NCBI GenBank assembly: GCA_002197995.1
Contig: NGZR01000006.1
Span: forward strand, 2,903,001-2,967,000
Direction of reading: 5' to 3'
DNA length: 64,000 nt
Origin: Gaeumannomyces sp. JS-464
Taxonomy: Eukaryota; Ascomycota; Sordariomycetes; Magnaporthales; Magnaporthaceae
The translations under genes were made by a program, and so were the position numbers. Under the pieces are notes generated by a model. It ran no database searches and was not told the DNA's origin. It was given only the letters and a program-made list of their open reading frames with translations. Shown here piece by piece: positions 23,388 through 34,354 of this stretch; position 1 is the stretch's first letter, and each line of letters begins with the position of its first letter.

Positions 23388-24987
23388 ATTTTCACTAGCC
23401 CGCCAAGCACAGCCTCTCCACCAAGCGCCTCGGCACGAGAGGGAAGAGCTATCGGCCGAACACGCTCTCGTTTTATTTATTTTTTTACTAGTCTTTGGAA
23501 ACCATAGCTGTGGCTGCGAGAAAGTCCCGGATCTGCGGGTGACGGGCGCTCCGACGATTACCACAGAGGCCACGGTAGTGCTGAGTCTGAGTCTTACATC
23601 CCGGCCAGCGAACTGGCGTCTGCGGCGTGGGTAGACCCAGCCAGCGGGCGCCCCTGCACCAAGACATGGGGTCCTCGGTACACGGGCCTGCACCCTGGGT
23701 CGGAACAGGGGATAAACTCAATGGCAGTGGCTCGTTGAGAGCCAGGTGGTGCCCCGCAGCGTCGGCCCCTCATTGCACCGCGGGCGGCTGCTGGTCAGAC
23801 CCGCTGACTCGGCGAGCTTGTTAGGTCCGCCTCTCCAAGCTCGCTCTGGCCTGCAATACCCGCCCGCCCTGGTATTTGGACACAGGGCGGGTGAAATAGG
23901 GCCTGTAAAATAACCTTATGACTGGAAACTTGCAGCTTGATGCTACACAGTGTGCTCATATGATTGCTCGTGCTTGCTTTCTGTCGCCCTGTAAATGTCC
24001 AAAGTACTCTGCTGTACATGGCAACCACTCGGAACGACAGCGCAACAACAGCATGCACGCGCACGTCGAGGTGGCTACCAATCCCACCCTCCATGCTGGC
24101 CCTGCCTGGTTCACCAATCCTGCCCGGCGCCCTCCCTCACTCGAGCATGCAGCCTGTGTGCCGCAAATCAACACCACGCACGAAAGCGTCGCCCATCACA
24201 GCGACAAACCGGTCGTTGTGACATGCCGAAGAAGAGCGAGCCTCCGTTCCTGCCGTGTGACCTGGGCCATCACGGCCAAGGAGGGAGGCGTGTGCGTCTT
24301 GTATTGTTTGTTTCGCAGATACGGTTCTATCCCGTCCCACTTACTCGCGTTTGGTTGCGTTCGGTGCGGAAATAGGGGGCTATGCAAGACCGTGGGGGAT
24401 CAGGGATGAGGGGAAGCTCGTCGACATGACGAAATCGCAAGAGGGGACATGCTTGGAGATAGGTGAGGTAGATAGATAGGTAGGGACAGTGGCGGTTTCC
24501 AGCCTGCCGAGGCTCCCAAGATGCGTGTGTGCTCTGCGCCTTTTCCCACACCTCCTGTTCGCGTCTCATCCCCCGCCGTCAGGGTGTGCTTTGCTTACTG
24601 AGGCTCGGGAATACAAAGAAAGCAGGTTTCGCACACTGGCAACTGTTGCTGTCCTTGCTGATCGGCGCTTTTAGTCTGCGCAGCGACGGCAAGCCCGGAG
24701 GCCAGATACACCGAGATATTTTTGGTATTGCCTTTCTCTGCTGGCACAATAGCGCCTTCCGATCCTCTCTTACCCTCTTCTCTCCCTAACCCCCTGGCAT
24801 TATCCTTCCCATACTGCTCCCAGAGTTCTACCACTGTTTTTATCCAGTGCCAGTCCCCTGGCCTGGTGTCAACCTCACCTCCCTGTGCTCCACGGGCCGT
24901 TTCTGGGGCTTCATTACTGGGCGACATCTCGTGTCTCGTCCGCATCCCCGCATCCTTGCACGGCATCTCGTCGAAACTGCTGCCACA
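21239..24987. other. Long intergenic region, no supported gene
   Basis: 3.7 kb between two plus-strand genes. Many frames of 70-240 codons overlap on both strands without membrane, catalytic or repeat signatures. It contains a C29 run (listed), scattered AT-rich patches near 22080 and 23100, and a pyrimidine-rich leader before the permease ATG. No cloverleaf or transposon end was recognised. Confidence 0.4.
23357..23385 (+). repeat. C29 homopolymer
   Basis: Twenty-nine consecutive C. Runs of this size are rarely assembled at true length and can form G-quadruplex or i-motif structures. Confidence 0.9.
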
Positions 24988-27210
24988 ATGGGCAAGGTGC
25001 AGCACTACGTCGAGGCGGCCAAGGAGGACCTCCGGACCGACCACACCTGGAACAAGCTGGGCAGGCTGGCCAAGCGCGGCGCAAAGGCGCTGCCCGAGGC
25101 CTCGCTGCACTACGTCGCCGAGAAGGCGCCCATCATCGGTTGGCTGCCCAAGTACGACTACCGCTGGCTGATCAACGACGCCATCGCCGGCCTAACCCTG
25201 GGACTCATGCTGATCCCGCAGGGACTGTCGTACGCAAAGATCGCCGAGATCCCCGTCGAGTACGGCCTCATGTCGAGCTGGCTGCCGGCGAGCATCTACA
25301 CCGTCATGGGCACGACCAAGGGTGCGTGGTGTTTTGATCCCAGTGTGACGATATCATCTATGGTATCTTGCCTTCTGACCGCAGACGAGGAAAAAGCAGA
25401 CCTCTCTACCGGCCCGACCTCGCTGATTGGGTTGCTCACATCCGAGGGCGTGCACCAGTTTGAGCACGAGTGGCCGCCGTCGCAGATCGCGTCGGCCATG
25501 GCGTTTTGGATGGGCGTCTACGGCATGATCCTGGGCTTCCTCAACCTCGGCTTCCTGCTCGAGTTCGTGTCGCTGCCCGTGCTGGCGGGCTGGATCACGG
25601 CCGTAGCCATCACCATCATCCTCAACCAGATGCCGTCGCTGCTGGGCATCAAGGGCGTCGGCAGCGGCACCGCCCAGCAGATCAACGACATCTCGCCAGG
25701 CTGCCGACGGCCAACGGCTGGACCTGCCTCATCGGCTTCGCGGGGATCTTGTTCATGACCATCCTCGAGAAGTCGGGCGCGCGCTGGGGCTCCAAGAACA
25801 GGATCATGTGGTTCTTCTCCATCACGCGCGCCTTCTCGACGCTGGTGCTGTTCACGGGCATCAGCTACGCCGTCAACAGCCACGCGGCCAGCCCAAGAAG
25901 TTCCTGTTCGAGGCGACGCAGGTCTCGGCCAGGGGCCAGGAGCCGCCGTCGATCCCGCCTCCCGAGCTGATCGGGCAGACGGCGATGCGGTCCATCGCGC
26001 TCTTCATCGGGCCGCGGTCGAGCACTGCGCCATCGCGCGGGCGTTTGGCGTCAAGAACGACTACGTGCCCGACCAGACGCAGGAGCTGTGCTACTTTGGC
26101 GTCACCAACTTCTTCAACTCCTTCTTCCACGCCATGGGCGTCGGCGGCGCCATGTCGCGCACCTCGGTCAACTCGCAGTGCAACGTCAAGTCGCCCCTGA
26201 GCGGCGTCGTTACCACCGCCGTCGTGCTCATCTCCATCTACTTCCTCGTCGGCACGCTCTACTGGATCCCCAAGGCCACGCTGGCCGCCATCATCATCAC
26301 GGCCGTCTGGAACCTGATCCACCCGCCCTCGCACTTCTACCACTTCTGGAAGACGTCGCTGGCCGACTTTGTCTCGTCCATGCTCGCCCTCTGGGTCGCG
26401 CTGTTCGTCAACGCCGAGATCGGCATCGCCGTTGCTGTCGGCTTCAACATTGTTTACTGCCTGCTGCGCCAGACGTTCGCCCGCATCACCGCCTCCAAGG
26501 CGCCCGCGCGCTCGGAGCTGGCGCGGTCCATCGATGCCGGCCGCGACCGCGACGCCTGCGGCGGCGAGGAGCGCAACGCGCGACGGTGCACGTCTTCCGC
26601 TTGTACCGACAACTCTTTCCCAACAGCTATGCTACCACCATCGCCATCCTCGACAGCATCCAGACCTACCACGCGCCCGCGTACGACGGCGCTCACGGCC
26701 CGGAGTCGCGCAAGGGCCGCAGCTGGTCCGTCGGTGGCCGAGCAGCGCATCCGGCGCCTGCGCAAGGCCGCCGCGTCGTCGACGCGTCCGCCCTGCCGCC
26801 CATCGGGTGTGGTGGTGCTCGAGTGCACTTTTACGCGCGTCAACCACGCCGACAGCACGGCGTGCACGCACTGCAGAACCTGGCCAAGGAGATCCGGCGC
26901 TACGGCGGCAGGCACACGAGGTACGCTTCGTGGGCATGAGCCCCTACGTGCGCGAGCGCTTCGTGCGCTACGGCTGGAAAATGGCAGACGATGGCGACGC
27001 GGGAGGGCGCCGGCGACGGAGAGCGCCGTCACGCGCGTCTACGAGTCCGTCCCTGCTGCCGTCCTGTCACCGCGCCGCACGCCGCTGGTCACCGAGGGCA
27101 GCGACGTCCGGCTCGACAGCGCCGAAGACCCGAAGAGGGCATGTGTTAAGCACGCCGAGCGGTCCAGCTCGCTTGACGAGTCGGGTGGAGAGAAGAGGCG
27201 GGACGACTAA
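24988..27210 (+). pseudogene. SulP-family sulfate permease with STAS domain, many frameshifts
   Basis: The ATG at 24988 starts exon 1 (to 25321); the intron ends with AAAGCAG before 25400, joining TTK to DLSTGPTSL, a family hallmark. The rest of a high-affinity sulfate transporter follows: LGLMLIPQGLSYAKIA, SLPVLAGWITAVA, NSFFHAMGVGGAMSRTSVN, and a C-terminal STAS region (GVVVLE, FTRVNHADSTA, RFVGMSPYVRERF). The reading jumps frame at least eight times, near 25690, 25882, 26012, 26575 and repeatedly between 26720 and 26930. Most jumps are explained by loss of one base from a short run. Fungal homologues are about 800 residues, take up sulfate at the plasma membrane, and answer to sulfur starvation. 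Either a recent pseudogene or a poorly resolved stretch of assembly. Confidence 0.85.
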
Positions 27211-27763
27211 GCTAGGGGCGCACTCAGTTGGCTCGTTATAGAGTATGGATAGCTACAGGCAGGTCGGAAATGGAAGGCGGAGGTGTGGACAGGTCCTGTG
27301 ACGGCATCAAAGGGGAGGGATTCGGCGGTTCGGCTCCCCGAAACATGATTCCGATGATGATCGAGATGATTGTGCATGCCGCTGGGATCGGTAGGCTGGG
27401 TTCCTCGCATCTTCTTTTTCTTTCTGAGCCAGACTCCCTCGATCTCTTGTGTGTTTTGATCATGTCTTTTATGACCCCGTAAAGGCGCCAGCAGCCTAGC
27501 GTATATACCTCATTCGATGTTCGAGTTTTACGAACTGCTTCTGTCCGTGGATCGATTTCCCGGCAGTCCTTTCCACCCACAGACTAGACTTCCGCCCGAA
27601 AGATCACGAGGCTTGCCGTAGTTTGGTGCTCCGGGAACCGCATCTTCGTCACTTAGACTCGAGATACGGCCGGCAGGCCGTCCATGCATACAATATTGCA
27701 ACAGTGTAAAAACACACCGCCGTAACAGCCTTGGGTGTGGGACTGGAACGGTCGCATGTACAC

Positions 27764-27796
<33 letters not shown>

Positions 27797-28815
27797 AATT
27801 ACGCTAATGCTGTCCCGGCATCTTGTCAAGGCAGAGGTCAACAGGAGGGTTCTGGACCCTCCAAAGCCAAGTCAGGGAATTCGGAGACCCCGACAGCAAA
27901 GCAGCGACGGGCACGCCCGGTGTCGGAGAGGGCATCGGGGGTGCAAACGACGCTAGTCTGGCCACATACTCGGCAAATATTACGCTCGTGTCGCCCCTTT
28001 TCTTGCAAGAGGGGGCTTGGAACGGTTGCCGCCTCCCATGCTGGGGGAAGCAGCCAGTGGGACTGGTTGTCGCCACCAGTCCGCTGAACTTGGCAGCTGT
28101 GCCAGGTGGGGGCATACCGGCTCGTCTTCCGATCTCGAGTGTATGAGGTGTCTTGAGAAGTAAATAGCAGTACTTCAATGGCAAGCCTGCTCATTCTGTA
28201 CTTTGTGGCTGAGTCCTCACCCGTCTTCTCTCCTCCCCCTCCACGAGATCCGCCTGCGGGCACCCACGGCTTCCCTTTCTGTCTGTCCCTGTTTTCCATG
28301 TTTGGGTTAGGAGATCCGAGGAGTGGAAGGGGCGATAGGAGCCCGCAGCCAGTTACGCAAGCCTTGGCGCGGGATGAAGCCGGGACTTGAGCCGGAGTGG
28401 GAGGGCTCTCTGCTCATTTGAACACTTCGTGGTAGTTTGGTGCGGTAGTCCCTCGGCCTGCTAAGGTGACCGTTTCCCTGCTGTCTGAATCTCTGTCTGT
28501 ATTAGTTCCTAGCTTGATTGCCAAGGTTACAGTGGAGGTTTAGATATGCATGCAGGGTTTACGTACACCGAAGACCAAATTTGGGCATGAAAAGAAAACC
28601 GCCCTGCGTACTTAGACTCGGATAGGGGCCGCCATATTCCAAAACAGCGTCGCAATCTTACCGGGAAAAACTAGGTTGTTGTCTACTTGGAGGAAGTGTT
28701 TGCCGGGGACAGTTCAGGGGTATCACGTGACGGAGTCTGTATCCCTGGTGGGGCAATGGACATTGATGGTTGCATAGAAAGCATTCAGCAGCAATGACGG
28801 CGGAGACGCGGCGTC
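27211..28815. other. Intergenic region
   Basis: Between the permease and the first regulator relic. It holds an A28 run at 27767-27794 and otherwise no recognised element. Several short frames on both strands lack any motif. Confidence 0.4.
27767..27794 (+). repeat. A28 homopolymer
   Basis: Twenty-eight consecutive A about 550 bases downstream of the permease stop. A poly(A) retrotransposition tail was considered, but no coding remnant lies directly upstream. Confidence 0.9.
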
Positions 28816-31135
28816 CGCGGCTGCCAGCATGTAAAAACTGCTCCTAGAAGAAGGTCAAGTATGAGGAGCGGGGGCGCGTTCCCAGTCGAGCCCTCAACGG
28901 CGTCCCCTCTCTTTCCCCGACCTGACGCGCAGCCAAGTGCGACAGCACCCACCCAAGATGCCACTGGTGCGCCCGCAACAATGTCGCTGCCTTATGTTCG
29001 ACTCGGCCGGCCAGCAGCGGCTATCTAGGAGCCTGATTGACGAGCTGGAGCGCCAGGAGGCCGTGCTGTCAGCAGCAGCCGCCGCCGCCAAGACAGCACC
29101 AGCAGCAGCAACGACAGCGCTCCCGCCAGCCTCAGCCGCGGCACACACTCCGGGGCCGCACGGTGCGTCGCCAGCAAACGGCCAGAGAACTGCCACGGCC
29201 AGCCACGCGCCGCCCGAGCACCCCACACCCATTGGCAGCTGTCCATCCACTGCCGCCCGCGCTGGCGCCGGCCTGGCTTCATCTCAGTGCTCTTTTCCGA
29301 CCCCGAGTGGCGGCGCACCAACGAGGGCCTCCTCCAGACACTGGCCGGCGCTGCCGGGGCGCCCTCGGCAGGCGTCGAAGCGTGTCCGCTGCCCAACGCC
29401 GCCGTGGCCAAGGCTCTGTTCGAACGCTAGTCAGTATGGCCCATGCCTGTATCTCATGCATTGCGCTTGTCACGGCTAACCACGCAAGCCCCAGAATCAA
29501 CTGGTCCCATGTCTTGGCACCGTCCTCCTCCGTCGCGAGGTGTGAAGCTCCATGCATGCATCTATCCTGAGGCACCCCGCAGGAGTCGCCTCCTGACCCG
29601 CACGAGCTGTTCCGTGCCTACATCATCTGCGCCATCGCCGCCGTGATACCCCATCGCAATGGCCAGCATCGCCAGCGCCCTGAGGGCTACTACCGAGCGG
29701 CACTGCAGCACCTGGACTCGGCCTTTTGACCGCGGGCTGGACTCGATCCAGGACCTTCTCCTCATCTGCCGCTTCGGCGTTTACCACCACATAGTATCTC
29801 CACCTGGGATATTGTGCGCCTCTGCATGCGCCTGTGTGTCGAGTAGGGCCTCCATTCAGGCGACAGCGAGGACCCGGCCGACCGCTGCTCAACCAAAAGA
29901 AGCGCCGTGTCTTCTGGCAGGCTTACCTGATGGACCGCTACAGCTCCACCACGCTCGACCGTCTCTTCGCCATCGACGACCGCGACATCGACGTCGGCTT
30001 CCCGGCCGATGCCAACGCGAGGACGTCGCCCTGATGGGAGTCGGGCCTGGCGCCATGGCCCGACGTCTCCTCTCGGCGCAAGGGGTGTCGCCACGGCCGC
30101 CGACGAGCCGAGCGAGACCAGTGTCTTCCTCTTTTGCGTGCGCCTCCGCCAGGTCTCGTCCCGTATCCACGCCGAGTTCTCACGCCTGCGCCAGGACCCC
30201 GTTGTGCACTCCTAACCGCACCTTGCTGTCGGCCGCATCTACACAACCCTGAACCGCCTGCTGCAGGACATCTAGGCGTGGCGTGCGAGCGCGCCGCTGT
30301 CCTCGTCATCGGCGCCACTGTCGGCTCCAACAGTAGCCTCCCCGACACAGCGCCAGCCCCGGTGTCTGTATGAGAGCCAGGAGTGTTTTTGATCTGCTGC
30401 ACGCCCGCGAGAAGATGTCGCTCCTGCGTAGGGCCGTTGATCTTATCCCCAAGACCAACGGGGCATCTCCGGCACATATTCTTGCTGTTCCTCCGCACGC
30501 CCGCGCTCGAGACCATCGACCGCTATGTTGCCATGTCGCGGCGCCGGGTCTTTGTCGTGCACACTCGATCCTATTTCCACATGATGTTTGTCAGCGGCGT
30601 CTCTGCCATGTACTGTGTGGCCGCCTCTTTGGCCTGCCCGGTCGCTGCCGGCGCGAGCGACGGGTCGAATTCCGGCGCCGAGATGGATGCGACACCAAAG
30701 CCCGGACCGGGACTGGGCCAGGACGTCGTTGCCGTGGCACGCGGCATGCGCGTCTGCGAGGAGGTTCTGGTCGTCATGTCGGAGCAGCTTCCCGGCGCGT
30801 CTGCCTACGTCACCGTCTTTGGTGCCTTGCGTCGCCACATCACCCGCCAGCTCCGGCTGGCCGTGCCCCACACCGCCCACGACCTTGCCCTGCTTGTTGA
30901 TCCTGTCCCCGCCTCTGCCGCCCTGACTGATGCCGGACCCGAGACAGGTGCGCAACAGCCCCCGCGGCAAATGCAGATGCTGTCGTCTTCGGCTTCATCG
31001 ACCTCTGCTGGCCGACAAACGGCCTCGCCGGCTCAGAAGACCAGCCGTCAGGGAGCCACGAGGGATTGGAACACCACGCGCTTGGCTACGGCGATGGAAA
31101 CACGGTTGTCCATCACACTGGCTATGACTGGATGA
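28816..31135 (+). pseudogene. Relic of a Zn2Cys6 transcription factor with fungal MHR domain
   Basis: At 28830 a reading gives CKNC, then a TAG where the basic residue should be, then KKVK. After a likely intron come KCDSTHPRCHWCARNN and, in another frame, CLMFDSAGQQRLSRS. Together these are a Zn2Cys6 cluster plus linker and a short coiled coil. Around 29720-30000, pieces in changing frames read SIQDLLLICRFGVYHH, WDIVRLCMRLCVE, VFWQAYLMDRYSSTTLDR and AIDDRDIDVGFP, the core of the fungal-specific MHR domain. A later frame (30383-31135) carries the usual C-terminal helical region. Nonsense codons and several frame changes indicate real decay. The intact aldolase on the opposite strand just downstream may once have been its target. 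Confidence 0.75.
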
Positions 31136-31574
31136 GACGACCATGGCCAGCACCATGCTTCTGCCTCTGCGCCAGGCTTTCCCTTTCACCACCCCGCCCT
31201 AGGAGGAGCGGCAATGTCGACCGATCCCCGAGTTGATGGCGGGCTCGGTCCCTCGGGCATTCAGCAACTGCCCAGCTGCCACGGGAAGACTTGTTGCAGT
31301 GGGTGTTTGCCAACGACGAGTCCATATGGGGTATGGCACGACGCTCGGGGAATACGTCTACGGTGATCCGAGCCACGGCGGCCTTCTTAACCGAGGGATT
31401 TATAGGTGCGAAGGGAGCAAAAGAGGGTAACGAGAACCCAAGTCTAATTTCTGCAGTTCTGTCTAAGCGGCATCTACGTACTCCCCCGACACCTTATGCT
31501 GGGTATCTGAAACATCTATTTATACACTCGGGAAATATGCCAAAAAGTTCTATATCAACCACCGACTTCCTAGC
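31136..31574. other. Intergenic region between convergent genes
   Basis: Between the 3' end of the regulator relic (plus) and the 3' end of the aldolase (minus). No recognised feature. Confidence 0.4.
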
Positions 31575-32404
31575 TCATGCCTTTTTGACGCCGTTTCCGT
31601 TCTGGGCTCCGGCAACCTTGGTGCTGATAGCGGCCATCTCGCCGGCGCGCTTGGTGGCGCCCGACATGATCAGCGGGCCGTCGGTGGCGGCCATGACCCA
31701 CCTGACGCCCATGGCGCAGAACTTCTCGACCAGGTCGAGACGGGCGTGCAGGCCGCCGCAGCCGGCGAACTTGCCGTGCTTCCTGCAGGCGTCGACGGTG
31801 CGCTGGTAGGCCTCGGTCAGGCGAGGGTTCTCATACTCGCCCGGGATGCCCATCTCGGCCGTCAGGTCGTTTGTGCCGATGAGCAGCGAGTCGACGCCCT
31901 CGACGGCGGCGATCTCGTCGACCAGCTCGAGGGCCTCGACCGTCTCGATCATGGGGATGACGAGCGTGGCGGCGTTGGTGAGCGGGTTGGCGACGGTGGC
32001 GGGCATGGAGCGGAACTGGTGCACGGGGAGGCCGTTGGTCGAGGAGCGGTGGCCGACGGGCTGAAACTTGGCCACGGCGACGACGTCCCTAGCGTCCTGG
32101 ACGGAGCGGATGTGCGGCACGATGACGCCCAGGGCGCCGCCGTCGAGGACGCGCGACACGAAGAAGGCGTCCTTGCTGGGCACGCGCACGATAGCGGCGA
32201 TTCCCGCGTACAGGGCGGCGTTGCAGAGCTGGGCGGTGGTCTCGAGGTCGAGCTGCGAGTGCTCCATGTCGATCAGGATGCCATCGAAGCCGGCCGTCTT
32301 GGCAATGCCGACGATCTCGACCGACTTGACGAGCTTGACGGTGAGCAGCGACGCCAACTCGCCGCGCTCCATCTTTTCCTTCATCGAGTTGGGATTGCTG
32401 TCAT
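31575..32404 (-). CDS. HpcH/HpaI-family class II aldolase (2-keto-3-deoxy acid aldolase type)
   Basis: Frame ending at 31575. The first in-frame ATG is at 32384 (269 residues, starting MKEKMERGEL). A better start is the ATG at 32404, reached if one C is missing near 32400 (ACC reading AC), which would add about seven residues. As written, that upstream ATG makes a seven-codon uORF whose TGA overlaps the downstream ATG. Family motifs: DMEHSQLD (metal-binding Glu), IVRVPS, GVIVPHI, PMIETVEALELVDEI and SLLIGTNDL. These enzymes cleave 2-keto-3-deoxy sugar acids or hydroxy-heptenedioates to pyruvate or related keto acids plus an aldehyde. Fungal L-rhamnose catabolism uses such an aldolase. It is flanked by two regulator relics and a lactonase relic, suggesting a former sugar-acid pathway locus. 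Confidence 0.87.
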
Positions 32405-32859
32405 GGTTGCGGGTGTGGTGCCGTCTGAGCGGACGGGGTCGAGCGAAGAACGAGGAGGGGTGGTCGTGACTGCGTGGCGGTGGTGACGATGGATGTACTG
32501 CGAAAAACGTGCCCGTGACGTGAATCGACAGACAGCCCCGCTGGCTGCCGCTGCCGCTGCATATATACGAGCGGGCGCGACCGTCCTCCATCCCTCGAGC
32601 CGCCCCTCTTGATCCCGTCCATTACCGGTTCCGTTTTCTCCCCTCCGAGGGGCTCGGGGTGCTCCCGGCGGCAGCGCTCTTTAGGACTTTGTCCGTCCAT
32701 CGAGTCCAAATTCAGCCTCTCCTACGTGACCGGGTCCCTGTTTTGGATCCACGCTGCCCGTCAACCATGATCTCTTCCCCGCGTCGGGCGGCTTCCATTC
32801 CACGTTCCGCCGCGTCGCGCACCAGTGTGTCCTAACCCTCGGCCGTTGTCCGAACCAGC
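32405..32859. other. Divergent promoter region, aldolase / second regulator relic
   Basis: Between the start of the aldolase (minus) and the start of the second regulator relic (plus). Around 32558-32567 a CATATATACG string reads as a TATA-like element for the aldolase, about 160 bases before its start. Divergent placement of a regulator and an enzyme is typical of fungal catabolic clusters. Confidence 0.45.
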
Positions 32860-34354
32860 ATCCAATTGCCTCCACGACCGCCCAGCCAGCGCCAGGCTCC
32901 GGCGCCAAACGTGGCCAGGCCTGCGAGAGATGCTAGAAGCGCAGGCAGAAGGCATGTGTGTGCCTGTCCCTCGAGCAGCGGTCCGGATTCTAGAGCCCAA
33001 GGTGCAGCACCCCGTTGCATCGATGTTGTGGCAACCCCCAACCTGGCGGCTGACACCCCAGAGTGCGACAGGCTTCTGCCCGCCTGCACCGCATGCGCTG
33101 ACCTCGGCATCGAGTGCCTCATGCGTGCCCAGGAGGTCGACCTAGCCGCAAACGATATCGGGTCACCCATGCCTCCATCCACAGTTACATGGAAGCCCTG
33201 AGGCGGCGCGTAGCCGATCTGCAGCAGAGTCGGCCCGACGATGCCGCTTCTCCACCCCGGAAGCGCTTCCGCACCGACTCCTTCCGCCGGGGAGGGCCCG
33301 GACCGCCTCAATGTCTCCGCCGCACCCGGCAATGGATGGGGCAGGCGAGCACGACCCTGCGTGGCTGTTCTGGACCTTGTATGTGCATGATCGGTCGCTG
33401 AGCTCCGCATGGACCGGCCGTTTAGCATCCAGGATAGCGATATTTCCGTTCAAGTAGGCTGGCTAGCCCCGTGATCACTCCAGTACACAAGGATTAACAG
33501 GCCGTCCAGATTCCACCAGACGACGACGGCAACTGCCTGGAGGCTCCCTCGGAAGCGGTCCGGGCCAAGAGAGCTGCATGCCGCCACTTGATCCGCCATG
33601 CGCAGCTCATATCGAGCTTGCGGGATGGCGGCGACACTCCAGCCCCGTTCTCTCCTACAGCAACCTGTGCTTCTGGCGAGATTCGCTGGCCCCCACCGCT
33701 AGGGATCTCCGCATTCCCGCCCAGGAGTGGACCAACTTTCTCGAGCAGCTCTCCTGCCGTGCCTTAATGTGTCTCACCCGGCCCGGAACTCTCCAAAGTG
33801 CTGATGCACACGCGGTAGCGTTCGGCGCTGCAGACCCTGAATTCTCGCTGGGAAACATGGCAGATGTTGAAAGGGACGGCATCGGCTCGTGCACGAGGCC
33901 CATTGACCGGCTCTACACCCGGTCAGGGTCGGATGCCCGTCTCTCCAACACTTTCCTCGACGCCTACGATGCCCTTTCGGCCGCCGTGATGCTCGTCTGC
34001 CTGGCGCGTCGCTGGCCGAGCCAGGTACCACCAAGCCCGACGGCACTGGCACAGGTGCTCAACGCCATCAACAAGGCTTGCGCCGTCATCGCCGAGATCT
34101 CTGGCCGGTTTCATGGGCTCAGGGCGTTCCAGGAGCTGGCCATCAAGCTTTCGCTGAGGGTCATGGAGGACGGCGACAACCAAAACAGCAGTGCAAGGGC
34201 GAGGTTCCAAAGCGTGCCCGACAGGCTTCCGCTAGCTGTCCCTCGACGGCTGCGTCAGTCCCTCTCTGCGTCTTTTGCTTCGGGGCCAGGTAACGAGCGA
34301 AGCGAGGAGCTGCGCAGAGAAGGACAAGAAAGCATACGCAGCCAGGCAAGATGA
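32860..34354 (+). pseudogene. Relic of a second Zn2Cys6 transcription factor with MHR domain
   Basis: At 32922 the reading ACERC-stop-KRRQK is a Zn2Cys6 first half with TAG in place of a basic residue. After an apparent intron (its donor now GCATGT) comes CDRLLPACTACADLGIECLM, completing the cluster, and in another frame SYMEALRRRVADLQQS, the dimerising coiled coil. Near 33410 MDRPFSIQDSDISVQ is the standard motif of MHR regulators, followed by an intron and VQIPPDDDGN. A frame from 33578 to 34354 is open for 258 codons but contains part of the domain only. Its TGA overlaps the ATG of the lactonase relic by two bases, which is unusual in fungi. The early TAG and frame changes mean no full protein is made from this sequence. 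Confidence 0.75.

Noticed and set aside
27767..27794. Poly(A) tail of a non-LTR retrotransposon or processed gene
   Set aside because: No coding remnant or target duplication was found upstream of the A28 run.
28125..28135. TCTTCCGATCT, identical to the end of a common sequencing adapter
   Set aside because: Only 11 bases match and the neighbours do not follow the adapter; chance occurrence is plausible in 64 kb and no chimeric join is visible.
31746..32486. 246-codon plus-strand frame opposite the aldolase
   Set aside because: Composition is a shadow of the sense codons (Asp, Gly, Val, Glu-rich) with no family features.
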